Shown here one piece after another: positions 53,815 through 63,797 of a stretch of 64,000 nt of DNA (position 1 is the stretch's first letter; each line of letters opens with the position of its first letter). The DNA lies in NCBI GenBank assembly GCA_947589055.1, contig CANPZL010000005.1, positions 1 through 64,000 on the forward strand, read 5' to 3'. Both the position numbers and the translations under genes were made by a program. This DNA comes from an uncultured Lachnospiraceae bacterium (GTDB lineage: Bacteria > Bacillota > Clostridia > Lachnospirales > Lachnospiraceae). The notes under the pieces are model-generated. The model worked only from the letters and a program-made list of their open reading frames with translations. It searched no databases and was not told where the DNA came from.

Positions 53815-54522
53815 TTATTTTTCAAGCTCTTTATCTGTTCTTGGATCAATCAGCTTCACTGCATCCGCTACACGTCCATACTGTCCGCATGATTTCTCAT
53901 ATGCAGTATTCGGATCGTCACCTTTCTTTATGAAGTCCGTCATTTTACCAAGATTTACAAACTTATATCCAATGATCAAATCCTCTGCATCCAATGCGAT
54001 AGCAGTTACATAGCCTTCCGCCATCTCCAGATAACGGGGACCTTTTTTCAGAGTTCCGTACATTGTACCAACCTGTGAACGAAGACCCTTTCCTAAATCT
54101 TCCAGACCGGCGCCGACTGCCAGACCATCCTCAGAAAACGCACTCTGTGAACGCCCATAGACGATCTGTAAAAATAATTCTCTCATAGCTGTATTGATAG
54201 CGTCACATACCAAGTCAGTGTTCAACGCTTCCATTACGGTTAATCCCGGCAGGATCTCCGCTGCCATAGCTGCGGAATGGGTCATACCGGAACACCCGAT
54301 CGTCTCAACCAATGCTTCCTGAATGATACCTTCCTTTACATTTAAGCTCATCTTGCAGGCTCCCTGTTGCGGTGCACACCAGCCTACCCCATGGGTGAAG
54401 CCTGAAATATCCTTTACTTCCTTTGCCTGTACCCATTTCGCTTCTTCCGGAATCGGTGCACAGCCATGGTGAACACCCTGAGCAACCGGGCACATGTTTT
54501 CTACTTCCTGTGAATAAATCAT
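53815..54522 (-). CDS. NifU-like iron-sulfur cluster scaffold protein
   Basis: A 235-residue protein of the iron-sulfur assembly scaffold type, with Cys residues in GWCAPQQGACK and TIGCSGMTHSA. It precedes the GGGtGRT gene by 18 bases. The start at 54522 has AAAGGAG 9 bases ahead; a longer reading adds 25 unconserved residues. Confidence 0.8.
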   Translation of the reverse strand: MIYSQEVENMCPVAQGVHHGCAPIPEEAKWVQAKEVKDISGFTHGVGWCAPQQGACKMSLNVKEGIIQEALVETIGCSGMTHSAAMAAEILPGLTVMEALNTDLVCDAINTAMRELFLQIVYGRSQSAFSEDGLAVGAGLEDLGKGLRSQVGTMYGTLKKGPRYLEMAEGYVTAIALDAEDLIIGYKFVNLGKMTDFIKKGDDPNTAYEKSCGQYGRVADAVKLIDPRTDKELEK

Positions 54523-54667
54523 GTTGTGAAACTCCTTTCGATAATATAAGTTTTGCCAGACTGTCTCATGCAGCAGTGAACGGTTGTCATGTGACATTCT
54601 ACTTGGTATATTTTCTCATAAATCTACAAAATAGTCTAGGGGGTTTTTAAAGATTCATGATATAATA

Positions 54668-54765
54668 GTGCGCAGGTCAGCAACCTCCGGTTGGTGACAT
54701 GATATAACAAGGCAGCACGCTGATGCGTGCGCAGGTCAGCAACCTTCGGTTGGTGACAAGATATA
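54668..54765. repeat. Two 39-bp direct repeats upstream of the PHP gene
   Basis: Copies at 54668-54706 and 54727-54765 match in 37 of 39 bases, 59 bp apart. Each contains a near-perfect dyad (GTCA-G-CAACC/GGTTG-G-TGAC). A GCACGC/GCGTGC hairpin lies between them. A -10-like TATAAT at 54661-54666 starts just before the first copy. Confidence 0.7.
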
Positions 54766-54786
54766 AAAAAGAATGGGAGGAACTCT

Positions 54787-55638
54787 ATGCGATATATTGA
54801 TTTACACGTTCATTCCAATGCTTCTGACGGAACGCTTACCCCATCAGAGGTGGTGGCTCTGGCACTTCAAACTCGACTGGCTGCCATTGCCCTTTCCGAC
54901 CATGATACCGTAAAGGGTGTTCCGGAAGCCATCCGTGCAGCACAAGGCACTGATCTAGAGGTGATTCCTGCTGCCGAGCTTTCCTGCTATTATCAGGGTA
55001 TCGAAATCCATATATTAGGCTTATTCCTAGATTACGAATCAAAGGAACTTCTGACCGCATTAACCCAATTAGAAGAGGCCAGAACGAAACGGAACCAAAA
55101 CATGATTGCTTTATTTCAAAAGGATGGAATACCGATTACCTTAGAAGAGTTACAGGCAGGCAATCCGAACAGTGTAATCACACGGGCTCATTTTGCCAGA
55201 GTACTGGTAGAAAAGGGAATCTGTAAGGACAAAAATACTGCTTTTGCCCGATACTTAGGAATCGACTGTCCCTATTATCTGCCAAAGCCTCAGGTAACGC
55301 CGGAACAAACGCTTCCCCTTATCACACAGGCAGGCGGTCTTCCAATTCTAGCCCATCCCATGCTCTATAAAATGGGATACCGGCAAATTGAAGCCTTGCT
55401 GCAATACCTGATTCCTCTGGGTTTAAAAGGCATTGAGGTTTATCATTCCTCCTGTAACTTTGCACACAGCAATCAGCTTCGTTCCTTTGCCCGACAATAC
55501 GGTCTCGCTATATCCGGCGGTTCCGACTTTCACGGAAGCAACAAACCGGATATACAGCTTGGCAGGGGCAGAGGAAATCTTCGGATCACGGAAACCGTAT
55601 TAGAAGACTTACGAACTCAGCTGTTCCATCATTCATAA
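54787..55638 (+). CDS. PHP-domain phosphoesterase
   Basis: A 283-residue protein of the PHP family, with metal ligands in DLHVHSNASDG (His7, His9, Asp14), LSDHDT near 37-42, and HP and SDFHG motifs near the C-terminus. Close to the YciV/RNase AM group, which hydrolyse 3',5'-bisphosphonucleotides or trim RNA 5' ends, but the substrate is not proven here. GGGAGG precedes the ATG. Confidence 0.85.
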   Translation: MRYIDLHVHSNASDGTLTPSEVVALALQTRLAAIALSDHDTVKGVPEAIRAAQGTDLEVIPAAELSCYYQGIEIHILGLFLDYESKELLTALTQLEEARTKRNQNMIALFQKDGIPITLEELQAGNPNSVITRAHFARVLVEKGICKDKNTAFARYLGIDCPYYLPKPQVTPEQTLPLITQAGGLPILAHPMLYKMGYRQIEALLQYLIPLGLKGIEVYHSSCNFAHSNQLRSFARQYGLAISGGSDFHGSNKPDIQLGRGRGNLRITETVLEDLRTQLFHHS

Positions 55639-55677
55639 AAAAGCTGTCCATTGTTACTCCACAATGGACAGCTTTTT
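55637..55677. terminator. Strong bidirectional terminator between PHP gene and yajC
   Basis: Arms of 17 bases, AAAAAGCTGTCCATTGT with its perfect complement, loop of about 7 bases, T run on both strands. It serves converging genes. Confidence 0.92.
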
Positions 55678-55715
55678 ATTCTCCTGCTATCATTTTCCAT
55701 TTCCGGCAGATTGCA

Positions 55716-56144
55716 TCAATCTTCTTTTTTCTTTCCTAAGGAAAGTTTTTTATCCTTTTTTTCTGTTTTTTCTTCTTCCTCCACATTTTCATCCGGGGTA
55801 TCCTCTTCCGGACGGTCAATCTTTGCAACTGCCGCTTTATTCATTGGAATCCGGCAGTTTTTATTATTTCCAAATTCAACGATTACCGTATCTTCTACTA
55901 CGTCAAGTACAACGCCATAAAAGCCGCTGGTTGTCATAATACTGACCCCCGGCTTTAATTGCGCCATCATTTCCTCCTGCTCCTTTTGCTGTTTTTTCTG
56001 CGGGCGAATAATCATAAAGTAAAAAATAACTACCATAACAAGCAGGGATATCCACATCAGACCGCTACCGGCTCCCACACCGGTCCCGGTACCTTCTGCT
56101 GCTCCCTGTGCCGTTCCTGCTGCCTGTAATAACGTGTAAAACAT
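55716..56144 (-). CDS. yajC: Sec translocase accessory subunit YajC
   Basis: A 142-residue protein with one transmembrane helix (about 30-48), the FYFMIIRPQKKQ signature and a small beta domain, then a long charged tail that is longer than usual. YajC associates with SecDF. It is just downstream of tgt, the usual order. Confidence 0.93.
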   Translation of the reverse strand: MFYTLLQAAGTAQGAAEGTGTGVGAGSGLMWISLLVMVVIFYFMIIRPQKKQQKEQEEMMAQLKPGVSIMTTSGFYGVVLDVVEDTVIVEFGNNKNCRIPMNKAAVAKIDRPEEDTPDENVEEEEKTEKKDKKLSLGKKKED

Positions 56145-56158
56145 ATTGATTCCTCCGT

Positions 56159-57289
56159 TTATTCCTGATTTTCAAAACCGGCCAACTTTGCCGCCTTGTA
56201 TTCTTTATAACAGCCTTTTTCAATGGCTTCCCGAATCTCCTCCATCATCTTATTATAAAAATACAAATTATGCAAGACACAAAGTCGATAGCCCAACATT
56301 TCTTTTGCCTTTAATAAGTGTCGAATATACGCCCGGCTATAGCTGCGGCAGGCCGGACATTTGCAGCCCTCCTCAATGGGTCTGCTGTCCAATTCGTATT
56401 TTGCATTTAACAGATTTCGCTTCCCCTGATTGGTATACAGATGTCCATGTCGTCCATTTCGGGTAGGATAGACGCAGTCAAAAAAGTCGACGCCCCGATC
56501 TACCGCTTCCAAGATATTCGCCGGTGTTCCAACTCCCATAAGATACGTCGGCTTATCTTCCGGCAGACAGGGAACCGTTAAATCTAAGATATGATACATT
56601 TCCGCATGGCTTTCTCCGACTGCCAGACCGCCGATCGCATACCCGTCCAGATCCATTTCCGAAATCACTTTGGCATGTTCTATGCGTATATCGTCAAAGA
56701 CTGCCCCCTGATTGATCCCAAATAACAGCTGTTTGGGATTTAACGTATCCGGCAGCTGATTCAAGCGTCGCATCTCTTCCTTACACCTTGCAAGCCAGCG
56801 GGTGGTTCTTTCCACAGACTGCATAACATAACTGCGATCTGCCACACTGGACGGACATTCATCAAACGCCATTGCGATAGTCGAAGCCAGATTGGACTGT
56901 ATCCGCATACTTTCCTCCGGCCCCATAAAAATCTTTTTTCCATCGACATGGGAATGAAAATAAACCCCTTCCTCTTTGATCTTCCGCAGCCCTGCAAGGG
57001 AAAATACCTGAAAGCCGCCGGAATCGGTAAGGATTGGCTTATCCCAAACCATAAACCGATGCAATCCTCCTAGCTTTCGGATCACCTGATCCCCCGGTCT
57101 TACATGAAGATGATACGTATTGGAAAGCTCGATCTGGGTCCCTATCTGCTGCAAGTCTTCTGTTGATACCGCTCCCTTGATAGCCGCTGCGGTTCCTACA
57201 TTCATAAATACCGGCGTCTGAACGGTTCCATGAACCGTTTTTAGCTCTGCACGCTTTGCCTTTCCATCCTTTGCTATGATCTTATACAT
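56159..57289 (-). CDS. tgt: Queuine tRNA-ribosyltransferase
   Basis: A 376-residue enzyme of normal length. It has DSGGFQVFSL with the catalytic Asp near residue 90, and FDECP. The C-terminal zinc site is CKCPAC-type plus His. It swaps guanine for a queuine precursor at the tRNA wobble position. It forms an operon with hflX and yajC. Confidence 0.96.
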   Translation of the reverse strand: MYKIIAKDGKAKRAELKTVHGTVQTPVFMNVGTAAAIKGAVSTEDLQQIGTQIELSNTYHLHVRPGDQVIRKLGGLHRFMVWDKPILTDSGGFQVFSLAGLRKIKEEGVYFHSHVDGKKIFMGPEESMRIQSNLASTIAMAFDECPSSVADRSYVMQSVERTTRWLARCKEEMRRLNQLPDTLNPKQLLFGINQGAVFDDIRIEHAKVISEMDLDGYAIGGLAVGESHAEMYHILDLTVPCLPEDKPTYLMGVGTPANILEAVDRGVDFFDCVYPTRNGRHGHLYTNQGKRNLLNAKYELDSRPIEEGCKCPACRSYSRAYIRHLLKAKEMLGYRLCVLHNLYFYNKMMEEIREAIEKGCYKEYKAAKLAGFENQE

Positions 57290-57292
57290 GAT

Positions 57293-58549
57293 TCATTTCT
57301 CCTGATATTCCTTTCCAACGAATGACCGGTCAACGACCGCACGGATCCATATCCCGTCTTCCAGATAATTTTCCTCTAATACCTGTCCATAGCGTCGCAG
57401 GTTTGCAATCTCTTCCGCCTCCGAATAAGCATAAAGCCGTTCCAGACAAATCCTGCTTTCCCGAATCCGTCTGCTTATTGCTTCTAGCAGTTCCTTTACC
57501 CCTGTGCCTGTTTTTGCAGAAATCCGGAATGTCTCATCCGCCCGAAAATCCTTCAAAACATCCGGTACTCCATCCTTGTCCGTTTTATTAAATGCAGTTA
57601 AAATCGGTTTTTCACCAATTTCCAATTCCCGCAAGGTTTCATAAACCGTATGCATTTGCGTTTCCATCTGGGGATTTGACGCATCGACGACATGAAGAAT
57701 ATAATCTGCGTATTTTGCTTCTTCCAATGTGGAGCGAAATGCTTGGATTAAATGATGGGGCAGTTTACGGATAAAGCCAACCGTATCCGTCAATAAAAGC
57801 TGTTGTCCGTCAGAAAGCTCCAGACTTCTCGTGGTGGGGTCCAGCGTGGCAAACAGCTTGTCTTCTGAAAGCACCTGCGATGCTGTCAGCGTATTTAGCA
57901 GCGTGGATTTTCCTGCATTGGTATAGCCTACGATACAGACGATCGGTACTCTGTTCTCCATTCTGCGTTTTCGTTGTGTCTCCCGGTGAACATTAACCTG
58001 CTCTAGTTCCGCTTTTAGTCGGGAAATCCGTTCCCGTATCCTTCGGCGATCCTGTTCCAGCTTCTTTTCCCCCGGACCTCTCGTTCCGATTCCGCCTCCC
58101 TGCCTAGACAGAATACTTCCCAAACCAATCAAATGAGACGCCCGATACCGAAGCTGTGCCAGTTCTATTTGCAGCTTACCTTCCCTGGTAGAGGCATGCT
58201 TGGCAAATATATCTAGGATCACCAATGTCCGATCCAAAATCGTAACCTTTAATTCCCGTTCTAAATGGTTCATCTGCGCCGGCGTTAGTTCATCATCGCA
58301 AATGATTCCATCCGCCTCGGTTTCACAAAGCAACAACTTAAGCTCATCTACTTTCCCTTTTCCGATATAAGTTGTTCCATCAATCGAGGAACGATTCTGG
58401 ATAAACGATCCAATTGCTGTTCCTCCGGCGGTTTTTACAAGTTCCTCTAGTTCCTTAAGAGAATCCTGTACCATCTTTTCATCTTCACAGGATACCGCTA
58501 CTAAGATAAACCGTTCCTGTTTTTCCTTTATTTCCTCTAATTGCGTCAT
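57293..58549 (-). CDS. hflX: GTPase HflX
   Basis: A 418-residue GTPase of usual length, with the [14 protein letters not shown] signature, then Walker [10 protein letters not shown] and DTVGFI. HflX binds the 50S subunit and rescues or dissociates stressed ribosomes. The start at 58549 is preferred because GGAG lies 5 bases ahead. Confidence 0.93.
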   Translation of the reverse strand: MTQLEEIKEKQERFILVAVSCEDEKMVQDSLKELEELVKTAGGTAIGSFIQNRSSIDGTTYIGKGKVDELKLLLCETEADGIICDDELTPAQMNHLERELKVTILDRTLVILDIFAKHASTREGKLQIELAQLRYRASHLIGLGSILSRQGGGIGTRGPGEKKLEQDRRRIRERISRLKAELEQVNVHRETQRKRRMENRVPIVCIVGYTNAGKSTLLNTLTASQVLSEDKLFATLDPTTRSLELSDGQQLLLTDTVGFIRKLPHHLIQAFRSTLEEAKYADYILHVVDASNPQMETQMHTVYETLRELEIGEKPILTAFNKTDKDGVPDVLKDFRADETFRISAKTGTGVKELLEAISRRIRESRICLERLYAYSEAEEIANLRRYGQVLEENYLEDGIWIRAVVDRSFVGKEYQEK

Positions 58550-58588
58550 GGATACTCCTAATCGCTTTATTTTCCGACATATGGACAC

Positions 58589-59404
58589 CTATTCCAGCGT
58601 CTGTCTGGTCGCTAAAAAATCGTACTCCCGCTGCACCGTTTCCGTTACCGGATAAGTTTGCATATACTTGCATATCAATTCATAGGCCTTATTATAATCC
58701 TTTTGATATTCATAATATACGATTTCTATAAATAAAAGCTGTTCGTCATAGCTTCGATCCGGCTGATTCAGACCACGCTGTAGATACTGGTAACAGGTAT
58801 CCATTAACTGCTCATGCAAATAATAATCCGCCAACTGTGTGCAGGCATATGCATTGTCCGGATCATAAGATAAATACGAAGTCAGATATGCAACGATTTC
58901 TTCCTTATACCCTAACTCAACTGCACAGACACCCGCATACAGCATGCATTCCGTATGACCGGCATCAATGGCCGCCTGAAAGGCAGGCAATGCGGCTTCA
59001 TACTCCTGATTCTGAAAATCTAAAAATCCTTGTGCAATCTGTTTTTGCAGTTGGAGGTATGCAATCTGTTCTTCCTCTGTTTTCAACAATATATCATACT
59101 GTATGATCGCCTCTTCATACTGCTTAGAAAGGAGCAGGGAATCCGCAAGGTATAATCTTGTATCCCGATCTAAGGGTTCGGAAAAGAGAGCGGAATAATC
59201 CAAGGAGGCCTGAAAGTCTTTAATCGCCGACTCATAGTCTTTGTTGTTATAATCTATGATACCCTGATTGCGATATTGCGTTTTTTCCTCCATATTGCCA
59301 TGAAGCTTGGCAATAAAGACCCCAAAAAAACCGATACTTCCCATGATCAGGATTGCAAGCAGTACCTTTCCTATTTTTATACCCGTTTTTTCTTTATGTT
59401 CCAT
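58589..59404 (-). CDS. TPR-repeat membrane protein
   Basis: A 271-residue protein with one N-terminal transmembrane helix (about 12-34) and four or five tetratricopeptide-like repeats (such as YNNKDYESAIKDFQAS, LSKQYEEAIIQYDIL, QNQEYEAALPAFQAA). It probably serves as an outer-face scaffold. GGAGG precedes the ATG at 59404. It sits 39 bases upstream of hflX. Confidence 0.82.
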   Translation of the reverse strand: MEHKEKTGIKIGKVLLAILIMGSIGFFGVFIAKLHGNMEEKTQYRNQGIIDYNNKDYESAIKDFQASLDYSALFSEPLDRDTRLYLADSLLLSKQYEEAIIQYDILLKTEEEQIAYLQLQKQIAQGFLDFQNQEYEAALPAFQAAIDAGHTECMLYAGVCAVELGYKEEIVAYLTSYLSYDPDNAYACTQLADYYLHEQLMDTCYQYLQRGLNQPDRSYDEQLLFIEIVYYEYQKDYNKAYELICKYMQTYPVTETVQREYDFLATRQTLE

Positions 59405-59512
59405 GCTATCCTCCATCCCGGCTGATATATCTTTGAAAATTGTAAACTTCCTTTACGGCCCTGTCAAGGGAAATCCGAAGACCGCTAAGGGAATCTTAAG
59501 AACGCCAATAAT

Positions 59513-59551
59513 AAAACCTTCCGCTTGGCGTTTTGCCAAGCGGAAGGTTTT
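59513..59551 (-). terminator. Terminator of ogt
   Basis: 17-bp perfect arms around GTTTT, with the T run on both strands. It overlaps the last bases of the ogt stop codon. Confidence 0.9.
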
Positions 59552-60014
59552 ATAGACAGCCCTCCAGATGAAGCAGCGCTTCTTTTATTTCAATTCCGCA
59601 GCCATATCCTGTTAAACCGCCATTTTTTCCAATCACCCTGTGACATGGCACTATGATCATAACCGGATTAACATGATTTGCCATACCTACCGCCCGTACT
59701 GCTTTGGAATTGCCTATCCGCTCCGCAATCTGGCTATAGCTCCTGGTTTCCCCATAAGGGATCTCCAGCAGCGCCTGCCACACCTTTTTTTGAAACTCTG
59801 TGCCATTTAACCGCAGAGGCAGTTGAAATTCTTTTCTATTTCCGGAAAAATACTCCTCTAACTGTCGGACTGCTTCTTTCAGCAGGGGTGTCCATTGCGA
59901 TACTTCCGGTTCCGACTGCTGAAATTGATAGGAAACTTGAGTTAAAGCCCCTGCTTCCTCCGTAAGCCGGAGCTTGCCGATCGGAAACGAGTAAACAACA
60001 CTACATTTCTCCAT
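59550..60014 (-). CDS. ogt: Methylated-DNA-protein cysteine methyltransferase
   Basis: A 154-residue enzyme with active-site PCHRV (nucleophile Cys) and the IPYGETRSYSQIA helix-turn-helix. It moves methyl groups from O6-methylguanine in DNA to itself. The gene lies 30 bases downstream of proC. Confidence 0.94.
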   Translation of the reverse strand: MEKCSVVYSFPIGKLRLTEEAGALTQVSYQFQQSEPEVSQWTPLLKEAVRQLEEYFSGNRKEFQLPLRLNGTEFQKKVWQALLEIPYGETRSYSQIAERIGNSKAVRAVGMANHVNPVMIIVPCHRVIGKNGGLTGYGCGIEIKEALLHLEGCL

Positions 60015-60044
60015 TTTTGTCCCTTTCCGTTCAATCTCTTACCT

Positions 60045-60827
60045 TTAACGGTTCATGATCGCATCTATAGAATCTATGCAGGCCGCCCGAAGTCCTCCAT
60101 GCTCTAAGGCATCGACTCCTCGAATCGTACTTCCTTTCGGAGAACAGACTGCATCCTTTAATACACCCGGATGATCCCCGGTGATCTGTTGCAGCTTACC
60201 ACTGCCCACCATTGTTTGAGAAATCAACCGATATGCGGTCTCACGTTGAAGTCCGTATTTTACTGCCGCATCTGCATATGCTTCCATTATCAGATCCATG
60301 AATGCCGGTCCGCATCCGCTGATGGCGCCTCCGATTCCCATCAGCTCAGTGGGAAGTTCTTCTACGATTCCCAACGCTTCAAAGAGATTCAAGACTTCTT
60401 CCCGTTCCTCCGGCAGCAGAGAATGCCGGCTTTCAAACAGCATGACCCCTTCCCCTGCCATTGCAGGTGTATTAGGCATGATGCATTGAACCCGTACTTT
60501 TTCTCCCAACAATCGTTTATAATCTGCAAATGTCCAGCCTCCGGCAATGGATAACAGTGCTTTTCCGTTTATATCTTCCTTTCCATTTGCCAATATAGCT
60601 TCTATCTGATAGGGTTTACACGCCATGATCAAAATATCCGAACGCTCTGTCAGTTCCTTCCAGCTATCTACAGGAGTAAACCCGATTCGTTCACTGTTTT
60701 GGTACAGTTTTTCCTTATGAGGTGCATATGCTAACAGTTCTTCCCCCTTTATCCTGCCGGATGTTATAAAGCCGGCTGCCATTGCCTGTGCCATATTGCC
60801 CATTCCAATAAATCCTATCCTGCTCAT
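60045..60827 (-). CDS. proC: Pyrroline-5-carboxylate reductase
   Basis: A 260-residue enzyme of normal length with N-terminal Rossmann motif GFIGMGNMAQAM and the C-terminal family signature VCSPKGSTIRGVDALE. It catalyses the last step of proline synthesis. Confidence 0.95.
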   Translation of the reverse strand: MSRIGFIGMGNMAQAMAAGFITSGRIKGEELLAYAPHKEKLYQNSERIGFTPVDSWKELTERSDILIMACKPYQIEAILANGKEDINGKALLSIAGGWTFADYKRLLGEKVRVQCIMPNTPAMAGEGVMLFESRHSLLPEEREEVLNLFEALGIVEELPTELMGIGGAISGCGPAFMDLIMEAYADAAVKYGLQRETAYRLISQTMVGSGKLQQITGDHPGVLKDAVCSPKGSTIRGVDALEHGGLRAACIDSIDAIMNR

Positions 60828-60935
60828 GCCTTGCCTCCTTTAAGTTCTATTTCTTTTCATTATATTCCTTCCCCTATGAATGTCAAGAAAGGAGAGCCGT
60901 CTTATCAAGCAGCAGGAACTACTATTCTTTGAATA

Positions 60936-62063
60936 TTAAACCCGATGTTTTCTCATATAATACGCCGCAAACAAGATCAGGCCATCAATTACGATCAACA
61001 GCACAACGATACTGATCCACCACTGGGAAGAATATTTGATTTCCTTTATCTCCGGTTCCTCTATCTCGTCAGGCGGGGCAGTGATCTCTGTCGTAACACT
61101 TTTTTCCTCTGTGTATTCCGTTCCGGCTTCATCTTCATAGGTTATGATAATCTTTCCGGATACCGAGCCATACTTTTCAGTACTTTTATCTCCCAGCGGA
61201 CCATAGTTACGATCGGCTGCAATGGGCGAGAGAGTAGCTGTCAGACTGCTTTCGGGCTCTATATTCCCCAGATAATAGGTTCCGCTGTCGAGAAATCCCC
61301 GGCACTCCAGCTTACAACACACATTATAAATCGTTGCTTTTCCCGTATTAAACAGATTGATCGTGATCGTAGCAGTCGTACCGGATTCAACCGCCGGCGG
61401 TGCCACGGGAGCATCTGCATGAAAGCTGAACGGACGAAAAATATTGACAAATACACTTTCCGAACCGGAATAGGACATCGCCTTTTCATCCTCATATTCC
61501 ATAGTTATCGTCAATTTCTGACTAAACGAATTCAAATCCTTCGGTACACGCATAGAAAAGGAAAGCGAGGTAACAGATCCTGCTCCCAGGCTTCCGATAT
61601 ACCGGCTGTTTGTCGCCTCAAGCGGTATTAACTCTCCACTGGCGCTTTCATAAGTCACTTTCATATTATAAACCGGAACGTCCGCACTTGTATTTTTAAG
61701 TGTAACCGTAAACGTCACTTCCATCCCCGGCTCTATCTGTTCCACGTCCGTACTGCATCCGCTCACTACGACCTTCGGTGTATGTACCGGGGCTTCTTCC
61801 TCCGGCACTTCCGGGATTACGACGGGTGCCTGCGTATCCGACGGGGCTTCCGTCCCACCGGCAGAAGGTGCGGCGTCGGGAAGCTCCGTAGAAGGCGGCA
61901 ATTCCGTTGTCGGTTCTGTGGAATTATCTTCCGAGGAATTCGAACCCGTTTCGCTTCCCATTTCTCCTGCCCAAGCCGGCTGCGGGAAACCGCTCTGTGT
62001 CAGAACAAGCACTCCCAGAATGACCGCAAGCCAGATTCGCTTTTTATGCCTCCTGTTTTTCAT
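60936..62063 (-). CDS. Secreted, membrane-anchored protein with CARDB-like domains
   Basis: A 375-residue protein: signal peptide (about 1-32), a Ser/Thr/Pro-rich linker, two beta-sandwich (CARDB-like) domains starting near residues 97 and 210, and a C-terminal transmembrane helix (about 349-370). Its start overlaps the ABC ATPase gene by 20 bases with a strong GGGAGGTG site, so it is probably made with the transporter. Confidence 0.78.
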   Translation of the reverse strand: MKNRRHKKRIWLAVILGVLVLTQSGFPQPAWAGEMGSETGSNSSEDNSTEPTTELPPSTELPDAAPSAGGTEAPSDTQAPVVIPEVPEEEAPVHTPKVVVSGCSTDVEQIEPGMEVTFTVTLKNTSADVPVYNMKVTYESASGELIPLEATNSRYIGSLGAGSVTSLSFSMRVPKDLNSFSQKLTITMEYEDEKAMSYSGSESVFVNIFRPFSFHADAPVAPPAVESGTTATITINLFNTGKATIYNVCCKLECRGFLDSGTYYLGNIEPESSLTATLSPIAADRNYGPLGDKSTEKYGSVSGKIIITYEDEAGTEYTEEKSVTTEITAPPDEIEEPEIKEIKYSSQWWISIVVLLIVIDGLILFAAYYMRKHRV

Positions 62064-62883
62064 CCTTCGTCACCTCCCGTAGTATTCCCGCATCCATTTC
62101 GCATACCGTATCACACAGCAGCCGGATATCCTCACCGTTATGACTGGCAAGCAGGATGGTTTTCCCCTGCTCCTTTAATTCCAATATAATCTTCCGAATA
62201 TCAGCTACTCCATGCTTATCCAGACCGTTAAACGGCTCGTCCAATATCAGCAAATCCGGATCCTCCATGATCGCTTGCGCAATACCCAGACGCTGACGCA
62301 TGCCCAAGGAATATTTTCCTACCGGTTTTTTCATAGCAGGATCCAGACCCACCCGTTCAATCGTGCGGATAATCTCTTCCCTGCCGATCCGTTCATTTAA
62401 GGACGCAAGAATCTGTAGGTTGCGGAACCCGGTCTTAAAGGCCAAGAAACCGGGAGATTCAATAATAATTCCTATATTTTCCGGAAAATCCACATCCTTT
62501 CCGATTTCCTTTCCCCGAACCAGAACCCGTCCGGACGTAGGCTGCATAAATCCACAGATACATTTAAACATTACCGTTTTCCCGGAACCGTTGTTTCCTA
62601 CGATTCCATGTACCTTTCCTTTTTCAAAGGCATGGGATACATTCTTTAATACCTGTTCCTCCCCGAACTGTTTCACTACATTTTCCACAATGACCGCATA
62701 TTCCTTTGATGAATCTAATTGAAGCGGCATGGATTCCGGCTCTGCTTCCGATTCTTCCTGCTCCAAGTCTTCCGGTTCGGTTTGCGGTATCTTCTCCGGC
62801 ATAGATCCGTCCCACTCCGGGATTATCTCCTGCGCTTCCAAATCCTTTTTAAGCAGCTGTTTTGTCTTTGCACGTATACTCAT
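62044..62883 (-). CDS. ABC transporter ATP-binding protein
   Basis: A 279-residue ATPase with Walker A GNNGSGKT near residue 92, signature YSLGMRQR, Walker B LLILDEPF and the H-loop Ser-His. It carries an unusual 60-residue acidic N-terminal extension. The genes next to it form an ABC-2-type exporter set. Confidence 0.9.
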   Translation of the reverse strand: MSIRAKTKQLLKKDLEAQEIIPEWDGSMPEKIPQTEPEDLEQEESEAEPESMPLQLDSSKEYAVIVENVVKQFGEEQVLKNVSHAFEKGKVHGIVGNNGSGKTVMFKCICGFMQPTSGRVLVRGKEIGKDVDFPENIGIIIESPGFLAFKTGFRNLQILASLNERIGREEIIRTIERVGLDPAMKKPVGKYSLGMRQRLGIAQAIMEDPDLLILDEPFNGLDKHGVADIRKIILELKEQGKTILLASHNGEDIRLLCDTVCEMDAGILREVTKDEKQEA

Positions 62884-62886
62884 TTC

Positions 62887-63774
62887 TTATTCCTCCCCAC
62901 CTGCAAAATAGAAATTATACTTCCGAATGGACGCATATAAAAGAACGATCAATAAAACCGCTAATATACCAAAATATAAGAACGAATGCCAAAGCCGGGG
63001 CAGGGTATCATATCCAAAATTGTGGCAATGAAAGGTCGCCTGCCGGATAGGAGACAGCCAGCCGCATATCGTCCGTGCGATTCCCTGCTGTTCGATACTC
63101 AAATGAAAAAGAGAGGTAATCCACGTCGGATTTAACAAAATACCAAATAAATGAAGCCCTGCAACACTGAGTACCGCTATCAGCTGTCCTTTCCACATAT
63201 TGACTACAAACATGGTAAGCACTGACATTAAAGTATATCCCAGCATTAAGCCGACAATAATCAAAGCACATTTATAAGGTCTGGACATTTCCATTGCATG
63301 AATTACCGCCGGAACGGCTAACACCTCACCCGCCTTCGTATACCCCAGGCGGGCCGCTGTCTCACTCCACATATTTCCGGGAAACGCCCGCCGCATACAC
63401 AAAAGAGACGTAACAACAAAAATAAATCCCAGATAAATCAAAGTCGCACTGATAACATATAACAGCTGCCCGGTCAGCCACTGTTTCCGATCAATCCGTA
63501 TCAGATAATAGGGTACCGAACCGTCCAAAAAGGGCATATCTGCAAACAGAAGAATCAGAATCAAGGAACTCAGCATAATCGACTGTCCATCCTCAAAGCT
63601 CCAGATAAAGGGTTCCATTATCATCAAGATAGAATCCTGTTCTTTGGAAAAGGTCATGATCTTCTCCGTCAAAAGGAAGCAAAGAACCGCTCCCAGCAGG
63701 AATGAAATCAAAATCCGTTTATTTCCCCGCCAATGGCTATAATTGATCATACATAAGGTAAATGCCTGTTTCAT
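62887..63774 (-). CDS. ABC-2-type permease
   Basis: A 295-residue membrane protein with about six hydrophobic segments. GGAGG precedes the ATG at 63774. It is 3 bases upstream of the ATPase gene. The substrate is unknown. Confidence 0.82.
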   Translation of the reverse strand: MKQAFTLCMINYSHWRGNKRILISFLLGAVLCFLLTEKIMTFSKEQDSILMIMEPFIWSFEDGQSIMLSSLILILLFADMPFLDGSVPYYLIRIDRKQWLTGQLLYVISATLIYLGFIFVVTSLLCMRRAFPGNMWSETAARLGYTKAGEVLAVPAVIHAMEMSRPYKCALIIVGLMLGYTLMSVLTMFVVNMWKGQLIAVLSVAGLHLFGILLNPTWITSLFHLSIEQQGIARTICGWLSPIRQATFHCHNFGYDTLPRLWHSFLYFGILAVLLIVLLYASIRKYNFYFAGGEE

Positions 63775-63797
63775 ATTTATAATCCTCCGTTCCTTTC

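Noticed and set aside
54668..54765. CRISPR-like array
   Set aside because: Only two copies, one 20-base gap, and no cas genes.
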